DNA of 64,000 nucleotides from Epinephelus fuscoguttatus (taxonomy: Eukaryota > Chordata > Actinopteri > Perciformes > Serranidae). Of the stretch, positions 47,001 through 57,731 are shown one piece after another (the stretch's first letter is position 1; every line of letters begins with the position of its first letter). A model generated the notes under the pieces. That model saw nothing but the letters and a program-made list of their open reading frames with translations, searched no databases and was not told the DNA's origin. The stretch spans positions 36,544,143 through 36,608,142 of the forward strand of contig NC_064761.1 in assembly GCF_011397635.1 (NCBI RefSeq), in the 5' to 3' direction. Position numbers and translations under genes: made by a program.

Positions 47001-50000
47001 TCCCGTGATACGACCAGAGACAACAATGAATTGATCCAACTAACAAGCAACAAGAGCGCCATTGTTTCAGCAACGATTAAAAACACATCTGCCTTAAAAA
47101 CACACTGTAGTTTATTTTGACTCAATCCCACACACACACACACCATCACACTGCTGGAAATACTCATAAAAGCATTAAATGTGAATCAGTCAGAAGCATA
47201 TGCACTGTTTGCTCCTGTTTGCTTGATACAAATTACAGAGCTCAGCTTTTATGGGAAATTACTGAGCCTTTTTTTGTTTTAAAAACGTAAACTATATATT
47301 TGTTTTGAAAGATGTTTGTCCGCAGCAGGAACAAATGGGCTTGAGCCTGCAAGCCACAGACGGGCGAGAGACGGGCTGATAGATTGTTGTTTTTGTCTTT
47401 TCATGGGATTTGTTGACGGTAAGAAAAATTACAAATAATGCAAGCCATTTTCTTCAAGATGAGTCTCAATATGGGCATTTAGAGCAAAAATACTAGTCGC
47501 TAGTCACTGGGAACGAGGGGTGTAATGGTTCATGAAATTCATGGTTCAGTTCTCTACAACACAGTAATGTCACAGTTTAGTTTTCAATGAGGGGTGGGTG
47601 AAAAAATTGATACGGCATAGTATCGTGATATTTTTTGGGGCAATATTGTAGGATTAGTTCAAGAAATCGTTCAGTTCATAATGTGTACCGAACCGTCACC
47701 TCATCCTGAACGGTACAAGTACTGTACATGTATTGTTACACCTCTACTGGGAACTATTCGACCAAGGCGGCTGTGGGTCAGGAGGTAAAGCGCGTCGTCC
47801 ATGCATCAGAAGATCAGCAGTACCTTTGAGCAAGATACTGGACCCCAAATTACTCCCGACTGCTGTTCCATCAGTGTGTGAGTGGGTGCGAATGGTTATT
47901 GAGTAGCAGGTGGCACCATTTATGGTAGCCTTGGCCGCCAATGTGTGAATGTGTGTGTGAATGTGATGTTTTCCTGCTCCATCACATGAGCCACATCATC
48001 TGCCAGTTCTGGTTTCTCATTCCCACCAACACTGCACCTCATTTCCATGTATTTTTTGTGTCACACTCGTTTAACCATTTTCACACAATGAAAACAAGGG
48101 AAAATATATTATTATTAACAGCCATGTAAATGGTTTGATTTTTTAATTTATTGAGCATTCAGAAATCATGACCCATTCCTAGATATACATGATGAGGGTT
48201 AATAAAATAAAGTGACTAACAGTTGTTCTGACAGCCCATAATTCTGGAGCCCCAGAAGTCTGAAAAATATACGCTGCTTGAAAGCCGATTTGTACAACAG
48301 CCCATTATCCCAAACACCAATTGCTCTCAAGGGCTGTTTCTCTGAGTGCGCTCTCCCAAACGGAGGCACATGCAGGGTTCCCATGGTCATGGAAAACCTG
48401 GAAAACTCATGGAATTTCACAATCTCCTTTTCTAGGCCTGGAAAAGTCATGGGATTGGTAAAATCCTTGAAAGTTCTGGAAGAGTCAGGGTATTTTGTTG
48501 TGTGTAATGGATTTAATTGTTACAGTCATCTTTTGGGGATAACATTTCAAAAGTAGGGATACAAGCACACAGAAAAAAAATAATATTCAGTCCGAGGATT
48601 CAGGGGAAATAATTGCGTAATTTTTCAAAGAATTACTTCCAACTATGGCAAAGGCATGACCTGTCCTACTTTGCGTTTGATAGGCTAGTACTCATCACCT
48701 TCATTGGTTGGGTCAGTTAGGTTTAGGCATGAGGAGTAAGGACACATTCACACTGGTGCCATTTGGTCCGCTTTAAATGAACCGTGGTCTGCTTCCACGG
48801 ATAGTTGAGTTCGTTTGGAGTGGTGTGAACGCTCATTCGAACTCTGGTGCGCACCAAAGGAGCGAACCCTGGTTAGCTTGAAAACTGGGGGTCTCGGTTC
48901 ACTTGCAAGTGAACCCTGGTGCGGTTTGCTTATAGCGGGAAATGCAAACGGACTGAAGTGAACCAAAGCGAGGAAGTGATGTAGAGCACACTGCATTTTG
49001 GGTAGAAAAAAACAAGGCCAACAGCGTGAACCGGGAAAAGCAGAGGTAAAAAAAGAAAAAGTTGGAAAATGTCCTGTGGGCAGACGTGGAGTAGTTCTTC
49101 CTCATGCTTTTTTTCCTCCTGGTCAGTGGTCGTTTGGGCAATACCGCCCCCAAACGAGCAGCTGTTGTAACTGCATGATGTTGTCCAGGCAGTTTGGTCC
49201 GCTTTAAAAAGGGCAGTGTGAAAGTGAACCGAACCAAATGAAGGTGTGAAATATTTCCTGCATTCCCTGCCCAATCGAACCGAGTCCCCCGGACTATCCT
49301 GGTGTGAATGCGCCCTAAGATCAGTTAGGGTTCGGTAAGAATGTCAGGGTAAGCCGGTCAGAGGTTAAGACGGGCTTCATTCTATATAATAATTAGCCAT
49401 GTGTAGTATGTAGCTGTTTTCAGAGAAATGGCCTTTGGAAGCAGTGGTAGTTTGTTTCCAGGATAACGGATTGTTGTACAAATGGGTTTTTCGGACTATT
49501 GAGGCTTCAGAATTATGAGCTGTTGAAGTAACAGCATGGCACCGTGTAATAATTTCAGTTGGACAAATTAACGTATTTAGTTTTGACATTGGTGATGCAG
49601 AACAGTCTGCTTTTCTCTTTCTCTTTTTTGCACGCACATTATTTTTCAGTGCGTGATGAATCAGCCCTGTCTTGATTTTCATGCCATATTTCCCAGCTCT
49701 GAATTATTATGTGCCAAAGCAGTAAATCATGAGGCCCACCAAGTTCATTTGTGCTGCGAGAGTGATGCGATGACACACCTCTGTGCAGTCATTCCAAGGC
49801 CATTTACAGTAATTACATGTATCAGGAGTCCCTGGAAAAGCCATCAGTGCACTGTGTTTGTGTCATTGAAGGACAGTAGGGCACGCTCCATGGTTTTTCC
49901 ACTGCTTTATCGTACATCACTCAGAAATTTGGACAGGTTGACTTTTTGCATGATGTTTTTAATTCAGAAGCAAAATTTATCATTTCAGTCCTTCCATTTC

Positions 50001-50404
50001 TGCCACATGAAAAAGTTTTCGTTTTCCTTCTGAGAACTTTAATATTCTAAGAATGTATTGCCTCCTGCACTCCTGTCGACAAACATCCATCTCTCTGACT
50101 CAACCCGCTCTGTGCCTGTGTGCCATGCAGTTTCCTGACATTTCATAAGCTGTTGTTGCCGTTGCCCCACTTTCTCTGGGTTGAGTTAATCTCTCACGGT
50201 AACTCTTAAAACTAGCAGCATGTAGTTCTCTCCAATTCAGACTGCGGCATACTTCAGATTCAGATCTGTCTGCACGCGTAACATTTTTTCACCCTCTCTG
50301 CTTCACAGGCGTTTTTCCAGGGCAAGCTGAAGATCACAGGGAACATGGGACTGGCCATGAAGCTTCAGAGCCTGCAGCTGCAGCCGGGCAAAGCCAAGCT
50401 GTAG
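38073..50404 (+). CDS. scp2: Stand-alone SCP2-domain sterol carrier protein, complete, 5 exons
   Basis: SCP2 is a small lipid-binding protein of peroxisomes that moves sterols and fatty acyl-CoAs. Exons are 38073-38095, 41542-41632, 46054-46183, 46397-46476 and 50309-50404, joining to 420 nt or 139 residues (human SCP2 precursor 143). All introns are GT-AG. It starts [20 protein letters not shown], then [40 protein letters not shown] and [18 protein letters not shown]. It ends AKL, a type 1 peroxisomal signal. Human SCP2 also makes SCPx with an upstream thiolase; I see no thiolase exon between cpt2 and here. This may be the teleost SCP2-only paralogue (often called scp2b). Exon 1 is the least certain part, being only 23 nt. 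An in-frame ATG at 41534, eight bases before the exon 2 acceptor, could start a variant beginning MSRIQAIYT. Confidence 0.9.
38626..39363. mobile_element. Tc1-like fold-back element in scp2 intron 1
   Basis: TA flanks both sides (38624-38625, 39364-39365). The left end is CACCAATCAGCC and the reverse complement of the right end is CACTGATCGGCC. Both arms keep transposase-derived sequence such as CGACCTGGCCTCCAAATTCC. Same family as 2813-3379. No intact transposase frame. Confidence 0.8.
40048..40382. mobile_element. hAT-like MITE in scp2 intron 1
   Basis: The left end reads AGCAGAGGTGGGATAAAGTC and the reverse complement of the right end GGTAGAGGTATGGACTTAAG. The body is rich in AAGTC (CAAGTC/CTCAAGTC) steps, as in a known group of fish hAT MITEs. 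A target duplication is not clear. Confidence 0.6.
41990..42830. repeat. About 212-bp tandem repeat, four units, scp2 intron 2
   Basis: GTGAGCTGGAAACAAAC recurs at 42056, 42271, 42483 and 42694, spacings 215, 212 and 211 bp. Each unit goes on to CACTGGTGCTCCAT and GTTGCGGTCTGG. The flanks (about 41655 and 43070) have GATATAT-rich sequence like that at hAT ends, so the array may sit inside a larger element. Confidence 0.85.
43235..43465. repeat. Dispersed repeat in scp2 intron 2
   Basis: It contains CTTAACAATCTGTACAACAT, ATGACACCCTCTGTCCTTTG and ACCTCGGGAAGAGCAAAGGT. It is a second copy of the family embedded at 16181-16450. From 43470 to 44800 there is mostly unassigned intron. Confidence 0.6.
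44818..44846. repeat. GATT microsatellite
   Basis: A (GATT)n run of about seven units in scp2 intron 2. Confidence 0.85.
44920..45640 (-). repeat. Common teleost dispersed repeat, interrupted by a hAT MITE
   Basis: The parts 44920-44927 and 45408-45640 belong to the same family as 12985-13330, reversed: CTGGCTTCCTCCCGCAATCC and ACTTGTCCAGGGTGACTGC. TCACAGTCGGGGG at 44907-44919 and TCACAGTTGGGGG at 45641-45653 look like its target duplication (13 bp, one mismatch). Confidence 0.7.
44928..45407. mobile_element. 480-bp hAT MITE
   Basis: An exact 8-bp target duplication GTTTGAAC lies at 44920-44927 and 45408-45415. The ends are TAGAGTTGTACCGATAC on the left and TACAGATGTACTGATAC as the reverse complement of the right. 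It is rich in CGGTATCG-type subrepeats. No transposase is present. Confidence 0.9.
47515..47746. mobile_element. 232-bp hAT MITE in scp2 intron 4
   Basis: An exact 8-bp target duplication CTGGGAAC lies at 47507-47514 and 47747-47754. The ends are GAGGGGTGTAATGG on the left and TAGAGGTGTAACAA as the reverse complement of the right. A second element's fragment (GGGTGGGTGAAAAAATTGAT) seems to sit inside. Confidence 0.85.
47765..47965 (+). repeat. SINE-like dispersed repeat
   Basis: GTGGGTCAGGAGGTAAAGCG, then TTGAGCAAGATACTGGACCC and CATCAGTGTGTGAGTGGGTG. The opening resembles a tRNA-derived SINE head common in fish, but I could not place both promoter boxes. Confidence 0.5.
48369..48560. repeat. 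Dispersed repeat, second copy, scp2 intron 4
   Basis: CAGGGTTCCCATGGTCATGG, then CTCATGGAATTTCACAATCT and TCTAGGCCTGGAAAAGTCAT. Same family as 21423-21665 in magoh. Confidence 0.65.
48740..49315. mobile_element. PIF/Harbinger-like MITE, complete
   Basis: The ends GGACACATTCACAC and GGGCGCATTCACAC (right end, reverse complement) are flanked by TAA on both sides (48737-48739, 49316-49318). The 3-bp TAA duplication and G-rich start are typical of PIF/Harbinger. A truncated relative is in cpt2 intron 1 at 28708-28905. The remaining intron to 50308 has nothing I can name. Confidence 0.8.
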
Positions 50405-50993
50405 ATGAGACGTTGGAGCTCGCTGTAACTACACCTCTGAACACTGAATAGTTACCCATGAAGAATTTAAAAGCAGGTCTGGTGTCAGATAAATGTTAAA
50501 GGTTCTCATCACAGGACTGAACCACTTCTACTAGTGACCTCACTGACGGGGCAGGGGATTAGTCAGCAGCCTCGCCAATCTAACTGGAGAATAAGATAGA
50601 TGGACAGATAATTAATTCTCTAATAAGGTTCCTCATGATGATGCTGTCAGTACACTAGAGTGGAGGCAGGTGCTCCCTACTTATATACCATACTACTATA
50701 TATGAATAATGTCCAATTTTCAATAATTTCCCAATGTCTGTTGCTAAAGAAATCTTTCTTTGAGTGTATTGTGTCTGAAAATCTTTTGAGTAGTTTAGAT
50801 TGATGTCATTTTCCACAATCATGGACACGACAGTCTAAGTGCCTCCTCGTCTCAGACAGTTTGCTCTAAGGTTCTTAGCCAGCAGCACAGAGATGTTTTT
50901 CACTGTGGCCGCCTAACGTTTTAACAGAGGGAGAGGGGGGGTTGTAATTTTCTGCTGAACTATCATTGTATGAATCCTTAAAGATTTCTACTG

Positions 50994-50999
50994 AATAAA
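50994..50999 (+). promoter_or_regulatory. scp2: scp2 polyadenylation signal
   Basis: AATAAA, 590 bp after the scp2 stop, is the first canonical signal on the plus strand there. Confidence 0.6.
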
Positions 51000-51534
51000 T
51001 TTTGCTGCAGCGTCCACTGGGTGCTCCCAACTTGAGTCTGTGTTTCTTCAGCAGTGATTGTTTCTTGCACACAGCGCTGACTTTATGTTTCTAATAATCT
51101 TTTAAGACGTAAACAAAAAAAGCCAGAGCAGTTTATTTGTAAAATGGCACATAAAACTTAACAACACGCTGGCCCTTATTTTAAACATGAAGTCTTCTTG
51201 ATTTTTATGATTAAACTGCAATGCTGAGTTTATGGATGTTGGAATGGAAATATTGGCCCGACGTACAACACGGGCATCAGTGTTTATTCCGTGTGAAGGG
51301 TAGATGTTAACTTTACGTGATCACATGATCCTGACTCCACAGGATATCAACACAAATCAGCTCAGCTGCCAGATGAGAATGTTGGCACTGCACAGTGTTG
51401 TCTGCAAACCATGAACATGTTATATTTTTATGTGTATATGTATCATCAGTTTTTCTGAAGTGATGTAGTATATGAGCTGACTTCATCATCAGGAGGAGGA
51501 GGGCGTGGTGGATGGCGTGACACGAGACACATGA

Positions 51535-53015
51535 AAAGCAGTTGTTTTTTTAGAGAGACATTAATGTGTTTGCTGCCAGGACAGTGACTCGAAAAAGGTT
51601 TGTGTTTTACCAACTTGTCACTGCATTAGTGCCACAAAATGGTTTGTTTTTTCATAAACCTGTCACTGTGTTTCCTGTCGAGACAGTGCCACAAAAAGCA
51701 GTTGTTTTTTTATTAAGATATAGCTGCATTTCCTCCCAGGATAGTGCCACAAGCGGTTGATTTTAAGCAAACTTACACTGTGTTTTCTGCTGAGAAAGTG
51801 CCATGAAAAGTGGATGTTTTCTTTACAGACATTGCTGCATTTGCTGCCGGGATAGTGCCACAAAAAGGTTTGTTTTTTTACCAACCTCTCATTGTTTCCT
51901 GCCCAGATTTTGCCACAGAAAGCGGTTGTTTTCTACCGAGACTTCACTGCATTTCCTGCTGGGATAGTGCCACTAGCAATCGATTCTTTTGCAACCTGAC
52001 ACTGTGTTCGCTGCTGGGATAGTGCCATGAAAAGTGTTTTTTCTCACCAGCTGTCGCTGTGTTATCGGCCAAGATAGTGCCGCAAAAAAGCATTTTTTTA
52101 CTGAGACATTGTTGCATTTTCTGCTGAGACAGTGCCACAAAAAGTGGTTGTTTTCTACTGAGACATAGCTGCCTTTTCTGCTGGGATAGTGCTATGAAAA
52201 GCAATTGTGTTTTTGTCACCTGTCGCTGTGTTTCTTGCCAAGATTGTGCTGCAGAATTACCCTGAAAATCCAGAGTTCTCGCGAGAGCACAATTTGAGTT
52301 TGCTCAGCGAGTCACTCTGGCAATCAGTAATGATACTCATTACTCATGCCGTTGGAGCCGAGCTGCACCAATCACATCGGTGTATCTGATATAGGTGGAA
52401 CAGAGGCGAGCTAAACAGATGACGACAGCGCTGCGACGACAAAATCCAGAATCAGTCAGTAAACATTGCAAGATGGCTACGGATGAACACCAGTTGTTTG
52501 AAAGGGCTTTGGCCGCTACAATGAACGAGTTAGACTTGGCTTTTTCTCTAAAAGAGGAACAGAAGACGGCGCTCGAGTCTTTCCTTTGCAAGAAGGACGT
52601 TTTTGCTGTTTTGCCGACCAGATACGGCAAGAGTCTAATCTACCAGTTAGCTCCGCTGGTAGCTAAGCGTATACGTCACCCTGTGTATTGTTCTGATTGG
52701 TCGTAGTGTTATCCAGTTGCGTGCAGTGATATTTACAAATGCATGCTTAGTGCCGCCCCTCGAGTTTGGCCATTTTCATTACTCATGGCCAGACCCTAAA
52801 TCTTTCTAGATTTGGGTCTGGATTTCCAGGCTACCGCAGAATGTGATTTTTTATTATTTTTTTTTAACTGAGACATTGCTGCATTCCCTGCAGGGATATT
52901 TACCAAAAGTGGTTGATTTTTAGCAACCCATGACTGTTTGCTGCTGAAATACTGCCATGAAAAGCGGATGTTTTTTACACAGACATTGCTGTGTTTCTAG
53001 TCAGGATTGTGCCAT
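51535..53015. repeat. About 57-bp minisatellite downstream of scp2, split by a transposon
   Basis: Units of the type GATAGTGCCACAAAAAGCGG, TTGTTTTCTACCGAGACAT, TGCTGCATTTCCTGCTGG run through 51535-52257 and resume at 52843-53015. About 15 diverged units are visible. The gap is the element at 52258-52833. The unit resembles the reverse complement of the uck2 intron 3 minisatellite. Confidence 0.8.
52258..52833 (+). mobile_element. DNA transposon fragment with RecQ-like helicase start
   Basis: The ends are TACCCTGAAAATCCAGA and, reverse complemented from the right, TAGCCTGGAAATCCAGA. The flanks CTGCAGAAT (52249-52257) and CCGCAGAAT (52834-52842) form a 9-bp duplication with one mismatch inside the minisatellite. 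A frame beginning MATDEHQLFERALAATMNEL (ATG about 52473) continues AFSLKEEQKTALESFLCKKD and VFAVLPTRYGKSLIYQLAPL, the N-terminus of a RecQ-type superfamily 2 helicase. Walker A is PTRYGKS, where PTGxGKS is expected. The frame stops at 52706, so only motif I and the preceding part remain. Such helicases are carried by some eukaryotic DNA transposons. I cannot name the superfamily from this piece. Confidence 0.7.
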
Positions 53016-53904
53016 GAAAAATGGGTAATTTAAACCAAAACATGATCCTTTCTGAACCATCACCAAGTGACCAAGTTCAAAGCATCAGCTTCATAGTGAC
53101 GTACAAATGTAACATATCTGTGGTTTGCAGAAATGCCCACATTTATTTTGGCGATTGGGGTGAATAAATGACGATTCAAGGGTCCTGTTTGAGGTTACAT
53201 TAGTGTAACCTTTCATAATAATGGCCCTCTGTTCAGCCGCGACAGTAATTGGATGTCGCTGTGAAGTTGGCTGGGCCTGCTTATGTTCCCCCTCTTAGAG
53301 GACCAAACACTTTTCCAACACTGCAGTGACCTTGTTCCAGACTGCCACGCTGTAGTTTTTCCCTTTGTAAACGCAGGAGCATGGCTGAAAGACAAATCTG
53401 TTAACTAGCTCTGACCCAGATTCCACTGCAGCTTTGGCTTGGCTCTTGCACTCTTACTCTGTGGCTGCAGTGGTGTTATTTCATTGGTCAGTAATGACTG
53501 CTTTTGTGTATGCATGAGATGTCATAACTTAAACATGTTGTGTTACCTGCATCAAAACTTTGTTTAAAACATGATTAACAAGTAGAATAGTGTCATAAAT
53601 TCTATAATTTCACTGTGAAATGCCTGCAAGCTCAATTCAAAAATTGTTACAGATGTTTCTTCTCTATCATCATCATCCACTTTTTACCCCCAGAATAAGA
53701 ACTTAAAGGGGCACTCCACCAATTTTACATATGAGCTTCACTTAGCTTGTCAAGGAGCGTACTACTCAGCTTCTTTAAAGACTTGTATGAAGTGTTCTCT
53801 GTTTTCTGGAGCTCAGGAGCTTTGGCACGTCTGGGAAAATAACCTTGATGATGTTACAGTGATGTCATCAGGGTTATCTTGGCTTGGGCTCGAAGGTGAC
53901 ATAA

Positions 53905-54600
53905 TAGAGTGTGCCAGGGCTGACGTCAAAACCTGGAAGTTTAGCATCGCGCTGGTTCCCGGAAGAGAAAGTGAATGTGATTTTTGCATTGCGTTTTGGA
54001 TTATGTCAGAAAATAAGCTCTGTGGCTAACACAAGTTTATGATACTTACAGGTTTTGTTCAGCGAGATAATCTTCACATATGAACACCTTTCATACCACA
54101 TTTGAAGCTTAAATGCGATCGCCAGAAGTAAAAAGCTAACGTTAGGCTTTAACAGAATACATGACTACTTCACGGTCGCATGACTCTTGACATCACCGCC
54201 ACTAAGCTTTCAACTGATTTCGGCCACTTTATTTTAAAAACATTGTATAATGGGGAAATCGGACTGTTTAAGCTAAATAAGAAGCTGTAATGGCAGACTG
54301 CCAGCACTCTCGCCTGTTCGGGGGTGATGACGTTTAATGTCCCCGACAGGGTTTGTAGTCGTATTGAGCAACTTGTTAGCAACCGCCTTTTTTACGACAC
54401 GTAAAAGCTTCAACATTCACAAGTAGGGTATTTACTGACGTGTTTTATGTCGTAGAACAAAACCTAAGCTATTGTTAACCACAGACCTTATTTGAGGCAT
54501 TTTACCAAAATCTCATTCAAAAAAACGGATTGACTTTTAGACGAGAGAACCGGAAGTGCTAAAAGCGCTAACAGAGTTCCGGGTTTACTGGCACACTCTA
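53905..54600. mobile_element. 696-bp DNA element with TAGAGTGTGCCAG ends
   Basis: TAGAGTGTGCCAGGGCTGAC at the left and TAGAGTGTGCCAGTAAACCC, reverse complemented from the right, are inverted ends (13 bp exact). It has no coding potential. It lies inside another repeat starting AAAGGGGCACTCCACCAATT near 53706 and resuming to about 54720. The target duplication is uncertain; TA is possible. Confidence 0.7.
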
Positions 54601-54800
54601 TATAACAGAAATCCTGTAGTGCCAACTGGGAATTGTTCGACGGTGAAGGGAAGGGGGTGATCAAAGGATACTGTTTTTGGAGATCGACCCATACAAAGGA
54701 CTAAAAGTCAGGGTGTCCCCGTCCAACCAAATCTCCAGAAGAAAACCTTGGCATTGTATGTTTCTGCATAAGTATGCATATCAGTAATTTTCCAAAAATA

Positions 54801-56390
54801 TGGTAATATTTCTTCAGGGAGTGCAGTTAGTTACAGTGTGTGCTCAGTGCTTACTCCTACAACTTGTCAGACCATCTCAAAGGGGTGGGGCTTAGCGAAA
54901 GGTCAACTGGGTCTCTCGCTTGCAACTTAATTTATGACCATTCCTTTTTAAATGTTTTCTTTGTCCTAGTCCTGGCAACATTTATTAAGACCTTGAATTA
55001 TCTTCCATGATCTCCCTGCTTGCTCCGTGTCACCATGATCCTGATCTGATTGAGATGTTTGTTTCTTTCTGTGAGTTATGTAACACGGCAGTGATTTAGC
55101 GTGTATGTCATTACTGTCCTGGGTAATAATTATCTGTGACTAGATGTTGTACATATCCAAAAAAAACAAACCCTGGTGTGCAGAAGATGAGCCAGGTAGT
55201 TTGGAGCAGTGATAACACACCAAACAAACATCTCTCCATCGATGCAAAGACGCAGGAAATAAACAGGATCTTCCAGCTTATAGTACATTAGACGACATAT
55301 AGACTGCATGCTGTAGATGCCACATGATGTAATAAACGTCACACTTGTGGGATTAACAGGGTTGGTTTAACAGCAATGACTAAGAGGGCAGCAGCTGAGA
55401 AGCTTTATTGGACACTTTTTACATTACAAACAGTCTGGGTGGGACTCCAAGCCTTGTTTCGTCCTCTGTTTTTACATGAGACAAGAGAGCTGCCCTTTAA
55501 AGAGCGGTGCTCAGCGGAAAATAGTTGAGTTGAGTTGAAAAAGATTAGTTTATAAAATGCAGGCAGGACCTCAGCTGTGTGCAAAGAGAGCAGGCAACAA
55601 TAATTGACTGTGTCCTCGCCTTAACACAGCAGGGGAGCATAGGTGTCTCTGTGAGGGCTCACATGGTCCCCGCTGTTCTGTGTATTGTCCTGGAGAACGA
55701 CATGAAACATAATAACCTGTTAAAAACTGTTGTAAAATGAATCTGTCGGAGGGGCCATTGCTTTCAGAGAGTTGTCTGAACATGTTCCACAGAAACAGTG
55801 GAAACTTATTGAAAACACGTCGCAGTGACCGGAGCCCCTCTGAAGGGAAAACAGCCTGCCAAAAAATATGATGAGTAATAACCAGAGCATGGATCTGAGT
55901 GTGTTTTCTCCCCTTTCAGGAGGGGACTTAAGGCTACAAACTCTCTCTCTCAGCCTTAAAACAGCAGCTCTGCAGGCATGTGATCAGTGAGTAAGACTCC
56001 CAAAACCCCATCACTCTCACTAACCGCAAGGGACCAAGTATCTTCCATCCCCCGTGCAAGCATTCATCACTTCTTGTCTGCGCTCTTGTGTCTGCAGTTC
56101 CAGCACAAATAGCTTTAAGCGGGAGATTTATAATCTAGAAAAAAATACTAGAGGTCACCTCTAAAAGATTCAGTGAAACTGCTCAGTATTGAGTGACTCC
56201 AGATGCACTCGATAACGACACTTTCAGATAGATAAATGGAGGAATCACTGGTGAAGGAGCAGATTGTGAAGATGTCCCTGAAGTGATCTCAGTGAATCAC
56301 TTCTCTTTGTATTTGTCCACTGTGTGAGATTAAAGGCAACATTCACATCTGTGGCTCTAACAGTGAGAGCATTCACAGGTTTCTATCATA
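54801..56390. other. Unassigned intergenic sequence
   Basis: I find no exon, RNA gene or confident repeat here. Short open frames on both strands lack family resemblance. Confidence 0.5.
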
Positions 56391-56392
56391 TA

Positions 56393-57699
56393 CAGTCAGG
56401 TCCATCTATATTTGGACACTGACACAAGTTTTGTTATTTTAGCCGAGGGTATTCACATCCAAATTGGAGGAAGGGTTTAGGAATTACAGCTCTTTAATAT
56501 GTAGCCACCTCTTTTTCAAGGGACCAAAGTAATTGGACAATTAACTAGCTCTTTCATGGGCTGCATGGGCTATTCCCTGTTAATCCATCATCAATTAAGC
56601 AGGTAAAAGGTCTGGAGTTGATTCCAGGTGTGGCATTTGCATGTGAAAGCTGCTTTGAACCCACAACATGCAGTCAAAGGAGCTCTCAATGGAAGTGAAT
56701 CAGACCACCCTTTGGCTGAAAAAAAAGGAAGAAGTCCATCAGAGAAATATCGGAAATGTTAGGAGGGGCCAAATCAACAGTTTGGTGCATTCTGAGAACA
56801 AAAGAGCGCACTGGTGACCTTGAGAACTCAAAAAGGCCTGGATGTCCACGGAAGACAACAGTGGTGGATGATCGCAGGATCCTTTCCAAGTCAAGGACAC
56901 TCCCCAGGAAGTAGGTGTATGAGCATCTACAGCTTTCTTTGGACAAATGAAACTAAGATCAACCTGCACCAGAATGATGGGAAGAGGAAAGTATGGACAA
57001 GGCTTGGAATGGTTCATGATCCAAAGCACACCACATCTTCTGCAAAACATGGTGGAGGCAGTGTGATGGCATGGACATGCATGGCTTCCAATGGCAGTAG
57101 GTCACTAGTGTTTACTGATGATGTGACAGGATGAATTCTGAAGTCTATAGGGATATACCTTCTGCTCAGATTCAGCCAAATTCAGCAAAGTTGGTTGGAC
57201 GGCGCTTCAAAGTACAGATGGGCAATAGCCCAAAACAAACTGTGAAAGCAACCCAGGAATTTTTTTTTTTTTTAAGTCAAAGAAGTGGAATATTCTGCAA
57301 TGGCCGAGTCAATCACCAGATCTCAACCCGATCAAGCATAAATTTCACTTGCTTAAATCAAAACTTAAGGCAGAAAGACTCACAAACAACTGAAGACAGC
57401 TGCAGTAAAGGCCTGGCAAAGCATCACAAAGGAGGAAACCCAGTGTTTGGTGATGTCCATGGGTTCCAGACTTCAGGCAGTCATTGCCTTGAAAGGATTC
57501 TCAACAAAGTATCAGAAATGAACATTTTATTTTTGGTAAAAAAGTTTCATAGGATATTTTTGTTAAACCCCTTGAAGTAAACCTGAAAGTCTGCACTTCA
57601 ATTGCATCTCAGTTGTTTTATGTCAAATCCAATGTGGTGGCATGCAGAGCCCAGATCATGAAAGTTGTGTCACTGTCCAAATATTTCTAGGCCTAACTG
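56393..57699 (+). mobile_element. Tc1-like transposon, near full length, inactive
   Basis: TA flanks both ends (56391-56392, 57700-57701). The ends are CAGTCAGGTCCATCTATATT and, reverse complemented from the right, CAGTTAGGCCTAGAAATATT, both followed by TGGACA-TGACACAA. The 1.3-kb body has Tc1 transposase remnants on the plus strand: MQSKELSMEVNQTTLWLKKK, then frames with KTTVVDDRRIL-like and GGGSVMAWTCMAS. At least several frameshifts and stops break it. A T14 run interrupts the 3' half. Confidence 0.85.
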
Positions 57700-57707
57700 T
57701 ATAACAG

Positions 57708-57731
57708 CCCCCCCCCCCCCTTTTTTTTTTA
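57708..57731. repeat. Poly-C / poly-T tract
   Basis: A run of about 12 C then about 11 T directly after the Tc1 element's right end. Confidence 0.85.

Noticed and set aside
52395-52706. A helicase-like open frame that could be a host gene
   Set aside because: It sits between transposon ends with a target duplication and stops just after Walker A.
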